Assembly (NCBI GenBank): GCA_033961575.1
Contig: CM066733.1
Location: forward strand, 104,499,921-104,563,920
Source: Aselliscus stoliczkanus
Taxonomy: Eukaryota > Chordata > Mammalia > Chiroptera > Hipposideridae
DNA length: 64,000 nucleotides
Direction: 5' to 3'
In this document: piece by piece, positions 1-11,710 of the stretch
Numbering within the stretch: position 1 is the first letter of the stretch
How the letters are laid out: every line of letters begins with the position of its first letter
Position numbers and translations under genes: made by a program
Notes under the pieces: generated by a model
Seen by the model: only the letters and a program-made list of their open reading frames with translations
Database searches by the model: none
What the model was told of the DNA's origin: nothing

Positions 1-190
1 GGGACCAGCCTACCCTGGGTCTCCCGCCTTCCCACCAGCTTGGAGGCAGCTTCCTCTGCAAGACCCCAGCTGAAAGGCTTCAGGTCCTCTTACAGGCAAT
101 TCCCAACAATGGCCATTTTGTAGATTAGCTGTGGTTGTGAGAGAAGGCAAACACAGTGCTTACCTACTGCGCCATCTTGGTTGCCTCCTC
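1..190 (-). mobile_element. L1 5' end (5'UTR start), cut by the window edge
   Basis: The segment aligns by eye with the 5' ends of the three L1 derivatives that finish near 27.3, 36.3 and 52.6 kb. In L1 sense (minus strand) it opens with AAGATGGCGCAGTAGGTAAG, a YY1-type AAGATGG core followed by the conserved AGTAGGTAA. The rest of the element lies outside the window, so it may be full length or internally deleted. The extreme 5' bases (GGAGGCAACC) differ from the ATTTCTGGTC start of the other copies. Confidence 0.75.
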
Positions 191-1172
191 ACTACATACT
201 TCTGATTGTATCATAACAGGAGACGTGTAATATGTTCATGTCCCACTTTTAATGATGTTAAGACTGATTATTGGATTCAGGTATAGTCATTATCTTTTCA
301 ACTAATGGGTTTGGCAGCCATTGATGAAAGTTGCTTAGGTCCATTCTTTCATTAAGGATGCAAAATAGTGTTTTTCTAATTCTACCATTCCATCTGAATT
401 TGTTATTTTTTCTATTACCTTCTAAACTTCAGGTCTCTGTAGCTGGTTGCATTAGCCAGTTACTCACGCTTCCCCTAGGAGTGGGCTATGGCTAAATTCT
501 TGGCACTAATTCTGACTCTGCTTTGAGAAATAGCCTGGAACCAGAATTTCAAAGGGAGATTTCTCCCTTCCTTAGCTATAAACTTTCGAGGTAATGACAG
601 TTATAAAGTGTCAGCTTTATGCCTAGGCATAGTTTTAATGTTTGTGTGGTATGATTTGAGAAGAGCTGAAAGGTCAGTCTGATGAAAATGTTTTTCTCTT
701 CTCCAGCTGTAGTGTCTGACACCCCCAACAGTGGCATTCTCCCGTAAGGGCCTTGTGCAGACTTGTGAATTGTAGGTTAAGATATGACGTTATCTGGATG
801 CGAGGATGAGAGGAGCAAAGACCCGTACATTAATAAATATATTAGCAGGAATTTGTATATCTTATCATTGGCTGCTTCTCACCTGTTGTCCCCATAGTTG
901 GGTCTGGAACAGGTAGCTGAGAATGGAATATGGGATTATTAGCTTGGATGAGGGAAGGAGGTTTTCATGGGTACAGATGATGTGCATACTTTGGGCTTGG
1001 TTCAGGTTTTTGCATGGGGATTTCAAAGAATAAAGACTTGAGGGGGTAGAAGGCAAAGGAAGAAAAATGTTGAAAAGTGGTAAGAAAACAAATTACTGCT
1101 GTATACTTTTGTTGAGGGTGACTCTGCGTAAGCTCTCATAGTAGCCTAGAAAATAAAAACAGAATTCTGTTC
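191..1172. other. Single-copy non-coding DNA
   Basis: Nothing with coding character is visible. Open frames are short and AT-driven, with no splice-bounded conserved peptide. No repeat family was recognised. Confidence 0.5.
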
Positions 1173-1187
1173 CCTATTCTTTTCTTT

Positions 1188-1321
1188 GTATTGTTTCTTT
1201 TTCTTTTTCTTTTTTTTTTTTTTTAGCTGAGCTATCCTGCTACCTGTTGGCTATCCTGCTCAGCTTGGACTGCGCATCGAACTGCTGTTGCTCAGAGCTC
1301 AGTTCGCACTCTTGAGCAAGT
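1188..1321 (-). mobile_element. Ves-type SINE, short copy
   Basis: A T-rich start (minus-strand poly-A) is followed by the tRNA-related head seen in the other Ves-type copies. The identical 15-bp repeat cctattcttttcttt lies at 1173-1187 and 1322-1336 and is the target-site duplication. The head stops at actcttgagcaag, so the copy is truncated at its 5' end, and the AATAAA tail domain is absent. Confidence 0.85.
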
Positions 1322-1336
1322 CCTATTCTTTTCTTT

Positions 1337-2615
1337 ACTACCATGTTGGCTGAGAAGCATGAAATGGTGGGATTCTAGGTTTTAGGGGAGTTTTCCTTAC
1401 AAGTCTGCATTAACAAAGAACAAGAAGTTTGAAGGCAGAGTTTAAATAAGATGAAGGGCTTGAAAGAATATGTGGGAAATGAGGATTACTTTGTTAAAGG
1501 TGAAAAATGGCAGATTGATCGCTTTTGCCAGAGAAGAAAATTTAGTTTGGCATTTTAGAGAAACGGACCATTTTCCCTTTCCACCTACTCAACAACCAGT
1601 TCTAATACGAAAGTTTCAGTATTTTTATCTTTATGGTAATTTCAGAAACAGTAGCCCATTTATTTCTAATAATGTTACTGAAAAATGCCACTAATTATAT
1701 AATGACTGCAAAAATCACATTTTTAAGTGAATGAAGAGGGAAATGATTTTTTTCTTATTATATGTCCCCAATTCATATGTAATTACCAGCTATAAAAGAA
1801 CCTTCCTGGTATGCCTAATAACCACCTTTTGTCCTTGCATGAAAAAGTCGAGGTTTTTTTTATTCAAGGTTTTGTTCTGCTCAGCTTATTTCTGAGCTGG
1901 TTGGGGAGATAGAGGCAGCTGTTTTATGACATGTTTCACAGGCCTTCCTTGGACCAGGGAGTGTATTGCTCTGGAAACCAGCTGGCTGTGTTCATTGCTT
2001 GTCAGTCCTAGTGCAAGCAAACAGAATTCAGTCAAACCAGTGGAAATCTGCCAGTACAGGGAGAAGAGGCTCTTGATAAAAATAACATGGTCCCTTTAAG
2101 CCCACAATTTCTAATTATCTGCAACTCTTCTGATTGGTAGGTAACACATGATATATACACATCTATGATTTTTTTTCCCCCTTTGACTTTGGCTTTATTG
2201 GTTATTGCTTCTTTTATGAAACACCTTTGAAAAAAAGACAGGAAATTGAAGAGAACAAAATAAAACAGAGCTTTCTTTTTCCTAGCATCAGGTGGTTATG
2301 TGTCTACTGTGTATACACTGCAAGAGCAATAATAGGATAACTTTTATTTTAATTAAAAATAAACTTTTAGTTTTTTCTTTTTATACACTTATTGTTTATA
2401 GCTAAATAGCTACCATTTTGTTTTTGTATTTAGTATGTTCAGATGTCATATACAAGAGTATCTTTATTCTTTCTAATATTTTCTAACTTTCCACATGAAA
2501 TAATATTGGTATGTGAGATAATATATAGACTACATATCTTTATATATATATATATATACAGTATTACTTATAATAATTAAAAGGATATATACATGTATTA
2601 TAAAGTCTTACATTC
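1337..2615. other. Single-copy non-coding DNA with a TA microsatellite
   Basis: AT-rich sequence without a supported gene. A (TA)n run lies at about 2540-2558. The open frame at 1470-1694 has no recognisable domain and I treat it as chance. Confidence 0.5.
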
Positions 2616-2870
2616 ATTCATTTGGAGGTCCTTTTGTTCATTCATTTATTCACTCATTCATGAAATGTTTGTTGATTGTTGAGTGCCTGGTGAGGGCCAG
2701 GTACTGCGCAGTCATAAAAGCTACAAAGATGGGTGGTCAAAAGATCATATTGGCTGCTGAGTGGAGAAGGTATTGTGGAGTGAGGCAAGAGTGGAATCAA
2801 AAAGCCTATCTGGGAGCTATTAAGGAGTACACAGTTTGAGAGAAGACATAGGCAGGTAAACAAATATTTC
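2615..2870 (-). repeat. L2-type ancient LINE 3' end
   Basis: The order of a cattcattca run, then gttgagtgcctggtgagggc and a degraded body, matches the reverse complement of the L2 3' end. It is heavily diverged and the boundaries are approximate. Confidence 0.5.
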
Positions 2871-3234
2871 AGAGACAGAAAGTCCCATTGGAGTTCAAAA
2901 GAAGGAGTGACTAACCAATTTATAAATCAGTGATGAGGTTGATTTATTATCTGAGTAAGAAGAGAGAGGCTCTCATTTGTCCTGCATGAGTGAGATGGCA
3001 GGACAAATGGATCCCAGAAATCCAGCACGCTTGTGTAGACAGTGCTTGGCAGATAAGATAGGCACACGTACACCTGATTCATCATGATACAAGGAGATGA
3101 ACCAGGGAAAAGAGATTTGGCTCTGTTTGGTTTCTTGTGACCTTGGGCACATCATGATGTCACTGAGCCACCTGATCACTGGAGCAGGGATAAGACTGGC
3201 TTTGCAGATGGGAAGATGAATAGGGCTGATGATA

Positions 3235-3560
3235 TTTGTTAATGATGTTACCTCTGCTTAGAATGCTTTCCCTTTCCTCAGTGTGGAAAAGAGGTCTAGC
3301 TCAAATGTTATCTTTCTGGTGAAGTCTTCCTGGATTTTTTTTGCAGCAGTAATTGTTCTCAATGCATTTTGTATGTATATATCAATATTATAGTATTTCT
3401 TTTTCTTTTTCTTTTTAGTATTTCTAACACATTTTAAATCTTTGCTTATGAATCTATTATGTTTAGTAAAAGGTGAGCTCTGCTAGGACTGAAATTAGAT
3501 ATTAATTTTCCTATCTTCAGTGCTACTCACAGCAACAGTAAGATAGTAGGCAATCAGTAT
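3235..3560 (+). repeat. L2-type ancient LINE 3' end
   Basis: The segment has the plus-strand L2 pattern: a gene-like start with agaatgctttccctttcct, then agctcaaatgttatctttct, gtgaagtcttcctgg and gagctctgctaggactg. Old and diverged; edges approximate. Confidence 0.6.
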
Positions 3561-3589
3561 ATAGTTTGAAAAGTTTGAAAATGAAATTA

Positions 3590-3812
3590 GTGGAGGTGGT
3601 ATACCTACTGTAATTGAATATATATAGATAGTCACGGGATGTGAATTATACTGTGGAAGAGAGTCAGAGGAAGAGTAATAGATATATATGATATGGGGGG
3701 GAGTGGGGTAGTGTATGGGGGTGGGGGGTTGTCACTTTGTGGGGTAAAATATATAACTATTGCACTGTGTTGTACACCTGAAACTAACTAAAAAAAAAAA
3801 AGAAAGAAAAAG
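3590..3812 (+). mobile_element. 5'-truncated L1, 3'UTR only
   Basis: The sequence is the reverse complement of the L1 3'UTR at 45.84-46.07 kb (shared tagtcacgggatgtg and gttgtacacctgaaac), followed by an A-rich tail. The 13-bp gaaaatgaaatta occurs on both sides (about 3577-3589 and 3811-3823) as the target-site duplication. No coding part remains. Confidence 0.85.
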
Positions 3813-3897
3813 AAAATGAAATTAATGAATTTGTGTGTGGTTGTCCTGGCAAAGTTTTTTCTACTGGGTGACAACCCTTTTTGTTTTTGTTATTTCA

Positions 3898-4060
3898 CTC
3901 ATTCATTCAAGAAATAATAATAACAAATAGTGTGCCAGACTCTGTTCTAAGCCCTTTAAACACACTAGCTGCTTTGGTCCTCATAACCATCCTATGAATT
4001 AGTAATATTATCATTCTCCACTTTACTGATGAGAAAACATAGTAAGTCATAAATTTATAT
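3898..4060 (-). repeat. MIR SINE
   Basis: Characteristic inverted MIR core: gtgtgccagactctgttcta, cctcataaccatcctatgaa and ctttactgatgagaaaac. About 160 bp, diverged. Confidence 0.7.
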
Positions 4061-4096
4061 TTGTTTCCAATCTGCATTCATTCAATAAACATTTTT

Positions 4097-4522
4097 TTTT
4101 AAAGATTTTATTGGGGAATTGGGGGATGGGAACAGACAAGTTGCTGTCCTTTTGTTCTTCAGTCTAGTTGTGGAGGACATTGCTTCACTGGCCCTTGTTG
4201 GTATCATCATTGCGCTCTTCTCGGGTGAGGCAGATTGGTTGCCAGCCTCTGGATGGCCGCTCACAGTGGCTCTTGGCAGCTCACACCGCTGCCAGCCACT
4301 CATGCTAGCTGCTGGCCACTCACTGTAGCCTATGGCAGCCCACTGCAGTGGGGGCTGCAGCTATGCAGTCCTGGGGACTCACAGCAGCCCAGCTCTAGGT
4401 GGAGCTGTTGTTCACCATTTTAGCTGTAGAGGGCAGTGTCACTGGCCCTTATATGTGGGATCTGAACCAGGGCCGCTGGAGTCCCAAGCCAGCATTTAAC
4501 CAACAGGCCACTGGGCCGGTCC
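4097..4522 (-). mobile_element. Composite tRNA-SINE (long form, 'type B'), copy 1
   Basis: On the minus strand the element runs: tRNA-like head (identical in layout to the short SINEs at 30.7 or 41.9 kb), a body of about 230 bp not seen in other types, then the Ves-type tail ending in AATAAAATCTTT and poly-A. Target-site duplications are tcaataaacattttt (4082-4096) and tcaacaaacattttt (4523-4537). The GGGGAATTGGGG tail unit is present once. It was inserted into an L2-type relic. Confidence 0.85.
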
Positions 4523-4690
4523 TCAACAAACATTTTTGAGTGCCTACTTTTTGCCAGGTACCATTTAGGTGCTCGTGAGTACAGAGGTGAGCACAGTCCC
4601 TGCTCTCATGGAGCTTATAGCCTAGTGGCAGAAGACTAACAGGAACAAATAAGTCAATAAGCAAGATACAAAGTGTTAATATCTAAAATA
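4523..4690 (-). repeat. L2-type ancient LINE 3' end, split by a SINE
   Basis: After the SINE the old repeat resumes with gagtgcctactttttgccag and gctctcatggagcttatag, the reverse-oriented L2 3' end. Its other part is the tctgcattcattcaataaac before 4096. Confidence 0.6.
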
Positions 4691-4910
4691 CCTGGGGTGC
4701 CAAAAAAATGTATACAAGTGGACAATTGGTCAATGTTGCTCAAGCAGTAGTGTCTGGATGCTGATGGTAACTACTTTGGGCATCTCTTGTAATTGCACAA
4801 GTCAAACTTGACTTGTATTCATCTTTTGTTATTGATTATATATTGAGCGTTACAATTTTAATATAGTTTTCCTTTCTTAAAATGTGTATACATTTTTTTG
4901 GCACTCTTTG
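4691..4910. mobile_element. Tc1/mariner-type MITE, copy 1 (220 bp)
   Basis: Terminal inverted repeats begin cctggggtgccaaaaaaatg on the left and caaagagtgccaaaaaaatg on the reverse strand of the right end. TA dinucleotides flank both ends (4689-4690, 4911-4912), as expected for mariner target duplication. There is no transposase. A relative lies at 59,619-59,750 in the opposite orientation; shared internal blocks include aacaaaagatgaatacaa. Confidence 0.85.
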
Positions 4911-4914
4911 TATA

Positions 4915-5785
4915 TGAAGAACACCTACAACTTAACAAAAAACCTGAGTAAAAACTGAGCAAAAGATCTGAATAGATATTTTTCTCAAGATGATATACAA
5001 ATGGCCAATAAGCATATGAAAAGGTGTTCATCACTAATCTTTAGGGAAATGCAAATCAAAACCAAAATGAGATATTACCCTACACACATTAAGAGATCTA
5101 CTACCAAAAAAAAAAAAAAATCCAGACAGAAAATAACAACTGTTGGTAAGGATGTGGAGAAATTCAAACCTTTGTGAACTCTTACTGGGATTATAAAATG
5201 GAGTGACCACTATGGAAATCAGTGTGGCAGTTTAAAAAAAATTTAAACGGGAACTATCATATGACCTATTAATCCAAATTCTAGTTACATCCAAAGTAAT
5301 AGAAAGCAGAGTCTTGAAGAGATATTTACAAACTTATGTTCATAGCAGCATTATTCACAATAGTGAAGAGATGGAGGAAACACAAATGTTGATCTTGAAT
5401 GAATGAATAAACAAAATATGGTATGTATATATAATGGAACATTATTCAGTCTTTAAAAGGAAGAAAGTACTGTCACATGTGACAACAAATATGAACCTTG
5501 AGGACAATATGCTAAATAAAAGCTAGTCACAAAAAGAAAAATACTTTATGATTTCACATATATGTGGTATGTAAAATGGTCACATTCATAGAAAAAAATA
5601 AAGTAAAATGCTGGTTACCAATGGCTGTGGGGAGGGAAAATAGGAAATTGTTGTTCAAAGGATATAGAGATCTATTGTATGAGAATATTCTTAACCATAC
5701 AGAGCAGATCAGTAAAAGCTGGTTATATAGTAAATTTTGTTTTATCATGTTTTTCAATAAGATTAAAAAAAAAAGTAAAACTGTG
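4915..5785 (+). mobile_element. Ancient L1 fragment: ORF2 C-terminus and 3'UTR
   Basis: The plus strand carries degraded L1 landmarks in order: aaatgcaaatcaaaaccaaa, tatggaaatcagtgtggca, gcagcattattcacaat, atggaacattattcag and atgtggtatgtaaaat, then A-rich 3' sequence. Frames are broken throughout. It starts directly after the mariner MITE. Confidence 0.8.
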
Positions 5786-6287
5786 AAAACCAAACCAAAC
5801 CCCTATCTATCTCTGGGCAGTGTATTTTTAGTACAGAAATCCACCTTGTACTAAGAGTGCCACCTTGAGTAGTGCAGGAAGACCACATGGAGTGTTTCTC
5901 TTCTTAATTTTAAGAAAATTTTCTCTCTCTCTCTTTAGTAATGGAAAAAATGCATCTGTCTATGAGATAGAATATTTTTTTAAAAAGTAAGGCCAATTTT
6001 CTATAGATTATGAAGAGGTAGAGGAAATGAAGAGATATTAGAGACTCTAGTAAGGGTTCAAACAAACAAACAAGCAAACAAACAAACAAAACAGTTGTAA
6101 AACAATATCAGTTGCTACTGACAACAAGAAAAGAGAGGAATATATATGAGACATAGATGTTTTCATACTCTTAAAAACTTTATAATACATTTTTATAATT
6201 GTCAAAATATCTTTAAAGCTGTTAAACAACATTCATATCTTCCGTAAGTAAATTTTCTGGATTGATTTAATTGATTCAGTTGATGAG
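5786..6287. other. Single-copy DNA with an (AAAC)n microsatellite
   Basis: No gene is visible. A (CAAA)n run sits at about 6060-6092. Confidence 0.5.
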
Positions 6288-6304
6288 TAAAGAGATATTT
6301 TTTT

Positions 6305-6748
6305 ATTTTGTTTATTTATTTTTTGTAAAGGTTTTATTGGGGAATTGGGAGAGGGGAACAGCGTTGGGGAATTGGGGAAGGGGAACAGACAAGTTGCTGT
6401 CTTTTTGTTCTTCAGTCTAGTTGCGGAGGACGTTGCTTCACTGGCCCATCTTGGTATCGTCGTTGCGCTCTTCCCAGATGAGGCAGATTGGTCGCCGGCC
6501 TCTGGATGGTCCCTCACTGCAGCTATTGGCAGCTCACGCTGGCTGCTGGCCACTCACTGTAGCCTATTGCAGCCCACTGCAGCCGAGGCTGCAGCCTACA
6601 CCGTCGCCGGGGCTTGCACAGCCCAGCTCCAGGTGGAGCTTTTGTTAGCTGTAGAGGGCAGTGTCACTGGCTCTCATAGGTGGGATCCGAACTGGGGCTG
6701 CTGGCATCCCAAAACCAGCTCTTAACCAATGCGCCATTCCGCCGGCCC
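6305..6748 (-). mobile_element. Composite tRNA-SINE (type B), copy 2
   Basis: Same structure as the copy at 4.1 kb. The target-site duplication taaagagatatttttt is at 6288-6303 and 6749-6764. The tail holds two GGGGAATTGGG(A/G) units of about 27 bp. The 126-aa open frame at 6345-6725 (plus strand) is antisense to the SINE and is not a gene. The clean flanks suggest a relatively young insertion. Confidence 0.9.
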
Positions 6749-6764
6749 TAAAGAGATATTTTTT

Positions 6765-9700
6765 GACTATTTACTCCTTGTGCCTATTTCAACACATCTT
6801 TAAAAAATATTTTTGTAAAGCTCATCTTTTTAAATCAGAAAAGAAGTACATATTTATTGCAGAAAATCAGAAAGTTCAAACAAGCAAAAAGAAGACAATT
6901 AAAAAATGTCCACAATATCACCTACCTGGTGAAAAACAATGTTATTGCTTTGGTCTGTTACCTCCTAGCTCTTCTTTTGTCATGTATATGGACATACGTG
7001 GTTTTTACATAAATTCAGATATACCTTACATGATTTTGTAATCTGTTTGTTTTTAAAACTTAATATATCATTGACAATTTTGAGTCTTGGCACTTCTTTT
7101 AGCAGAAGCTATAAGCTTTTTTTGCTAAGTAAGTATAGATGGGCACTGCAATTGTGATATCTGGACATCTTAAATTGATTTGTGACCAAAATTAATTCAC
7201 TGAAGCCTTGTCCCTTGTGTGTTCAAGCTTACTAATTTCAAATGCTTCTGGCAAGAATGAATAAGGTCTTGGTGGTCCTATAAGATTTGGTGTGTCTCAT
7301 TTTTTTTCTGTGCTAGAAAAGTTATTTTGCTAATTTAGGCTCTGCTCTGGAAATTTCTGAGAAGTTGTAGCAGTTTTACTGCTCTACATAATCCCTATAT
7401 CTCATCAGATCACACTACACAATCTTGTTGGGAAAAAAGATGATGGGAAAGACCAAAAGGGCTAGGCTGAATGATAAAACCACCAAATAGCTTTACAGAG
7501 ATGTCAGTTGAGCACACACATACGAGCATTAAGCAATAGAAGTGACATTCCACCCATGTCTTTTTGTCCCCCCTCTGAACACTAAAAATGCTTGTGTTAA
7601 TTGACAGCTGACAAAAGGTGAAAGAATACAATGCATAGTAACTCATGTTAAAGCTTACAGGTAAAAGACTGAATTCTTGTGTGAAATAAATGGCTTTCCA
7701 CTTAATAAACTGGAGTTGTTCCAAGGACATCTTTTCATTTATGGAGCAGGTGCAGATGAAGTTTCGAGAAACTTGTGCAGTATTTTTAAAAACAAAACAT
7801 TTAATTAACAAGCTTGAAAACAGTGAAGCACTTGAAGTGGGAATAAAACAATTGTTTTATACCAAACAGTGCAAATCCAATTTGTGAATACAACTGTATT
7901 GAAAAGCTTCAAAATATTAATAAATTGCTGTGGGCTTTAAAAAAGAAGTTTTAATTTTCTTTCAAGGTTTTCCCTTGAGACAAGTTCTAAACCAGAAAAG
8001 ATGTTCACATGAATGCAAAAAAAGTATAATCTTTTCTAAGGTCCAAAAGCTTTATTTAAAAGAAGCAAGATGAAAAGGAGTTAGAATGTTATATTTATAA
8101 GCACTAAAAAACAAATCAAATGCAAACACACTTCTATATGGGGATTTTTAAAAATTAATGTTTGGAATTGCAGTTGCTATCATGACTTTAATAAGTTTTT
8201 CTTAGGATTTAAATACAATAGATTTGAAAAAATAATATAATATTAAAGATACATGTTGTTTCCCAAGACACTAAACCATAAGTAGATCTGTGAAAATTAT
8301 GTAATAAAAACAATTTTGAGAAATATACCATTTCAAGATAGGAAAACTCTAGTTAAAGGTTTAAAAGTCTTTTGCATTAAAATTTCCATAAAGTAAGCCT
8401 TTCTAATTCCAGTCTTTTCTGTCAAAGGCTTTGGTAACAGCATGTGCAGTTGGTCATATCAGCTCTTGCTTCGGCCACTGTCTTTGCTGGGTTCTCAGGT
8501 ATTGGTTCTTTAGAGATTCTGGTCAGGTTAGATGCCCTGCCAAATAAGCTGGATAAATTTTCATGATGACAGCCAGGCCTTCTGACAGTGTCCAGAATTG
8601 ACAGGCCCCTAGTGCTCCTTTCCTTTGTGTCTCCTGTTTGGTAAAAGGCAGCAGATAAAAATTGCTAAACAGCTTCTGAGATAGTCTGCTTGCCCTGTGG
8701 GGACCTAATGAGATGAAAGAACAACTTGATACCATTCTCTTTGCTAACAAGGGAAAAGTGATCCTGAAGGTACCAGAAGAAAATTAGAGGCACAAAGGAT
8801 GATGTTTCCAGTAGTCACTATCTACAGAATCCTGCGCATTCTATAATCCACAAACCTCTTAATAGCTGTTAACAAATATTAATAGATTAAAAACAGATAA
8901 TGGTTAAATAAGAGATGATGCTCTGATATTCTTTTTTATGGAAACTAAGAATCTTGATTCCATGTGCTTAATTTTCCATGTCTTAAAATGATAAGACTCT
9001 GAGTATCTTAATTTGTTTTTCTTTAGAAAAAGGAAACAAATAACCATCAAGCAGAAAAAAACAAGGCAATGCATAGAAAATAGAGAAACTAAACAGCTCA
9101 ACACAGAGCACAGTAAGCATTCTGTACTATTAAATTATGTTAGTCACGCTTACACTTAAAAAAGTGCTCCATTCTCTCAAATGCATGTTGCTATTACTCC
9201 TGTAAACAAATTCCTTATTAGGTTGCTCAGTTTCACTTCCTTTGTATGTCACATGGGGTTTAACTCTTTTGATCTTTACCTAAGAAGGTAGCCCTTTATC
9301 TTCTTATACCTTGATTCTTTTCATTCAACCTGTTTGCTTAATTGTTTAGCCTTCTCGCCCTCTACGTCTACTCTCAAAATCAACCTTTCATCTTTTGAGG
9401 TGTCCTAGCAAATCTTATTCTCCTTGCTAAACTTTCATTGCGTGAATCCTCTTATATATTGAATGAAACTGCAGAGATTAAGGATAATTTCTATTTATCT
9501 GAAAAAACCCCACATGATATTTATCTTTCCTTTTGGTATATCATCATGGGTAATGCAATGCAAAGATATCACTGTTTACGGTTTCATGTATTATTGTGAA
9601 GTCTGTGATACGATATTATTCATTATGTTGAAGAACCATAGAGAATTTTAGAAATTATAGCAACTCCTAACCAGAAATTAAGAGAGAGGCTTTATAAGCC

Positions 9701-9945
9701 AGTCACCTCATAGACCCCCTCCCATCAGCAGAACATTATTTATGAATGTTTGCGGATATGATGGAGGTCTATATGTGATATCTGGCAGAACTTTCATCCC
9801 CAGGGTTGATTTGGCTGAACCCTCCAGCCAAGGGCTCCATTAAAGAGGACAAGATTCCAAAACAGGAGAGTAGCATTTTGGTCAAGCACATATATATGAG
9901 AATATTGGAAAACAATTTTGAGAGGGATAATAGAATACTGTAGTG
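6765..9945. other. Single-copy non-coding DNA
   Basis: About 3.2 kb with no recognised repeat or exon. The block 7410-7960 is open on both strands (133 aa minus, 65 aa plus) and has few repeats; no domain is recognised. It could be conserved non-coding sequence. The rest is AT-rich and unremarkable. Confidence 0.5.
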
Positions 9946-10115
9946 AATATATGTAACCTTGACAAATTACTTAAGCTTTCTAAGTCCCAGTTTCCTTGCC
10001 TACGGAATGAGAAAGGCAATAATAATGTCTATCTCATAAGGTTATTGTGGGAATTAAATGAGTTTTTAAATATTAGTGAAATATTTAGATAAATGGAACT
10101 TACTATTAAATATTA
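9945..10115 (+). repeat. MIR SINE
   Basis: Plus-strand MIR core: aaccttgacaaattacttaa, cccagtttccttgcctac, ctcataaggttattgtggg and aattaaatgag. Confidence 0.75.
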
Positions 10116-10399
10116 AAACATTTACAAGATTCATCATCACGTCTTCTTAAATGCAGCAGACAAAAAAGCATTTTTAAAAAATCTTTTTGTGGTTAAGAGT
10201 TATAATACATAAATAACTGTGATAGTCTTAGGCACCTCTGAAATAGGTAGGAATATACACTCATACTACTTTAAATGTCTACAGGAACTGTTTTGTTGAT
10301 TTTTTTGGTCTCCCTCTAATTGTGGATGTCATTTTTGGCTGCTGTCAGTCAGTATTCTCTTGCTGCTTCTGATATGTTGCTGTATGTTGCATAGCATTC

Positions 10400-10920
10400 A
10401 TTTACTATATAGACCAGTCATATCTAATAGCCAATATATAATTTAAAATTTTTAAATTTTAAATGAAGTAGTAACATTAAAAAAAGTAAAAAGAATCAGG
10501 TGAAATGATCTTTAATGATTTATTTTATTTAACTCAATATATCAAAAATATTATAATTTCAACATGTAATAAATATACAGATACTATGATACATTTTACA
10601 TTTTTTTATACCAAATCTTTGAAATCTGGTGTGCATTTTACTCTTTTAGCACATCTGAATTTAATGTTAAATTTTTATTGGATACTTGTTCTTTACTTAG
10701 ATTTCATAAAATTTACAATTGAAAAAGTAGATTCACATGTACAAATTGTTCCAAACATATTAAAAAGTTTCTCAATGAGAAAAATTGAGTACCAGTTTTA
10801 AAACTAAACTTAATTAAAATTAAATAAAATTAAAAATTCAATTCTTCAAGTTGCACCAGCCATATTTCAAGTGTTCAGTAACCATATGTGGTTGTGACCA
10901 CTATGTTAATCAACACTGCT
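10400..10920. mobile_element. Old hAT-type non-autonomous DNA transposon
   Basis: The segment matches a family I know from mammals by pattern (aaaaaaagtaaaaagaatca, tcaaaaatattataatttca, gaaatctggtgtgcatttta, tttcaagtgttcagtaacca). The subfamily name is not certain. The 98-aa open frame inside it is a by-product of AT richness. Confidence 0.55.
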
Positions 10921-11460
10921 AACGGTCCTTACTGAGCACCTATGATGTATAAAATGCATGAGTTTAGGGACAGATTATAAGACATGACGTCCCCCTTCCA
11001 CAAGAGTAGGGGAGTTGAGAGGTGTACAAAATATAGCAAGGGTCTGAGAGTAGTTCTTTGATTCTTCCTATAGAGACTTCATGGCTGAAAGGGCTTTTTC
11101 GGATTCCCTTTGCATTAGTATCCATGACCAAGATGACTGAGGTTTCTGATAGCCTGACTTTTCAGTAATGAGATATTATTTTATATTTGTGTGTGTCACA
11201 TATACAGTGTTGTGCATGATTGTTATAATTGTATATGCTTTTCATGATGACATAAAGCGATTTCCATTTAAACTGTAGCTTTAAATAAATAGCTCAATAT
11301 TTGCTAATGTGCATTCAGATTTTCTAATGTCAAAAGGTATACATTTGTCAATTATTCCAGCTCCCTCTCCATATTGTTGTTAACTTCAGATTTCTCTCAT
11401 TTCATCCCTTCGAATAACTAGCTTTTTCTCATTATGTTCTGCTATTGAACCCAATGTTGC
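10921..11460. other. Single-copy non-coding DNA
   Basis: No gene or recognised repeat. Confidence 0.45.
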
Positions 11461-11710
11461 ACAGAAAAGTTGATTTGTTAATTAGCTTAATCGCCTCTTC
11501 TCATAATGGCGGGGTAAGATTGGCGGAGGAAGCTTGCTATCAATCCGTGCTAGGATAAGCAGTAATTACAGATAATGATGCTTTTGTCTTGCCACATTCT
11601 GAAGATTGTCTTGAAATCCTCCTCGCTGGATTAGCAAACAGACTGTCAGGTTGAATTCTCTGGTTTCTTCCCATAACTTCTCCCTACTCTCCCTACAGTG
11701 AAACGAAATT
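11460..11710. promoter_or_regulatory. Candidate conserved non-coding element
   Basis: A repeat-free block dense in homeodomain-type cores: gttaattagcttaatcg at about 11,479, gcagtaattacagataatga at about 11,560, and ctggattagc. The composition (balanced, motif-dense, no open frame) is typical of developmental enhancers. This is inference from texture only; there is no alignment. Confidence 0.3.

Noticed and set aside
6345..6725. 126-aa plus-strand open frame, with a similar one at 19,754-20,075
   Set aside because: Both are antisense translations of the type B SINE. Their similarity reflects the repeat, not a protein family.
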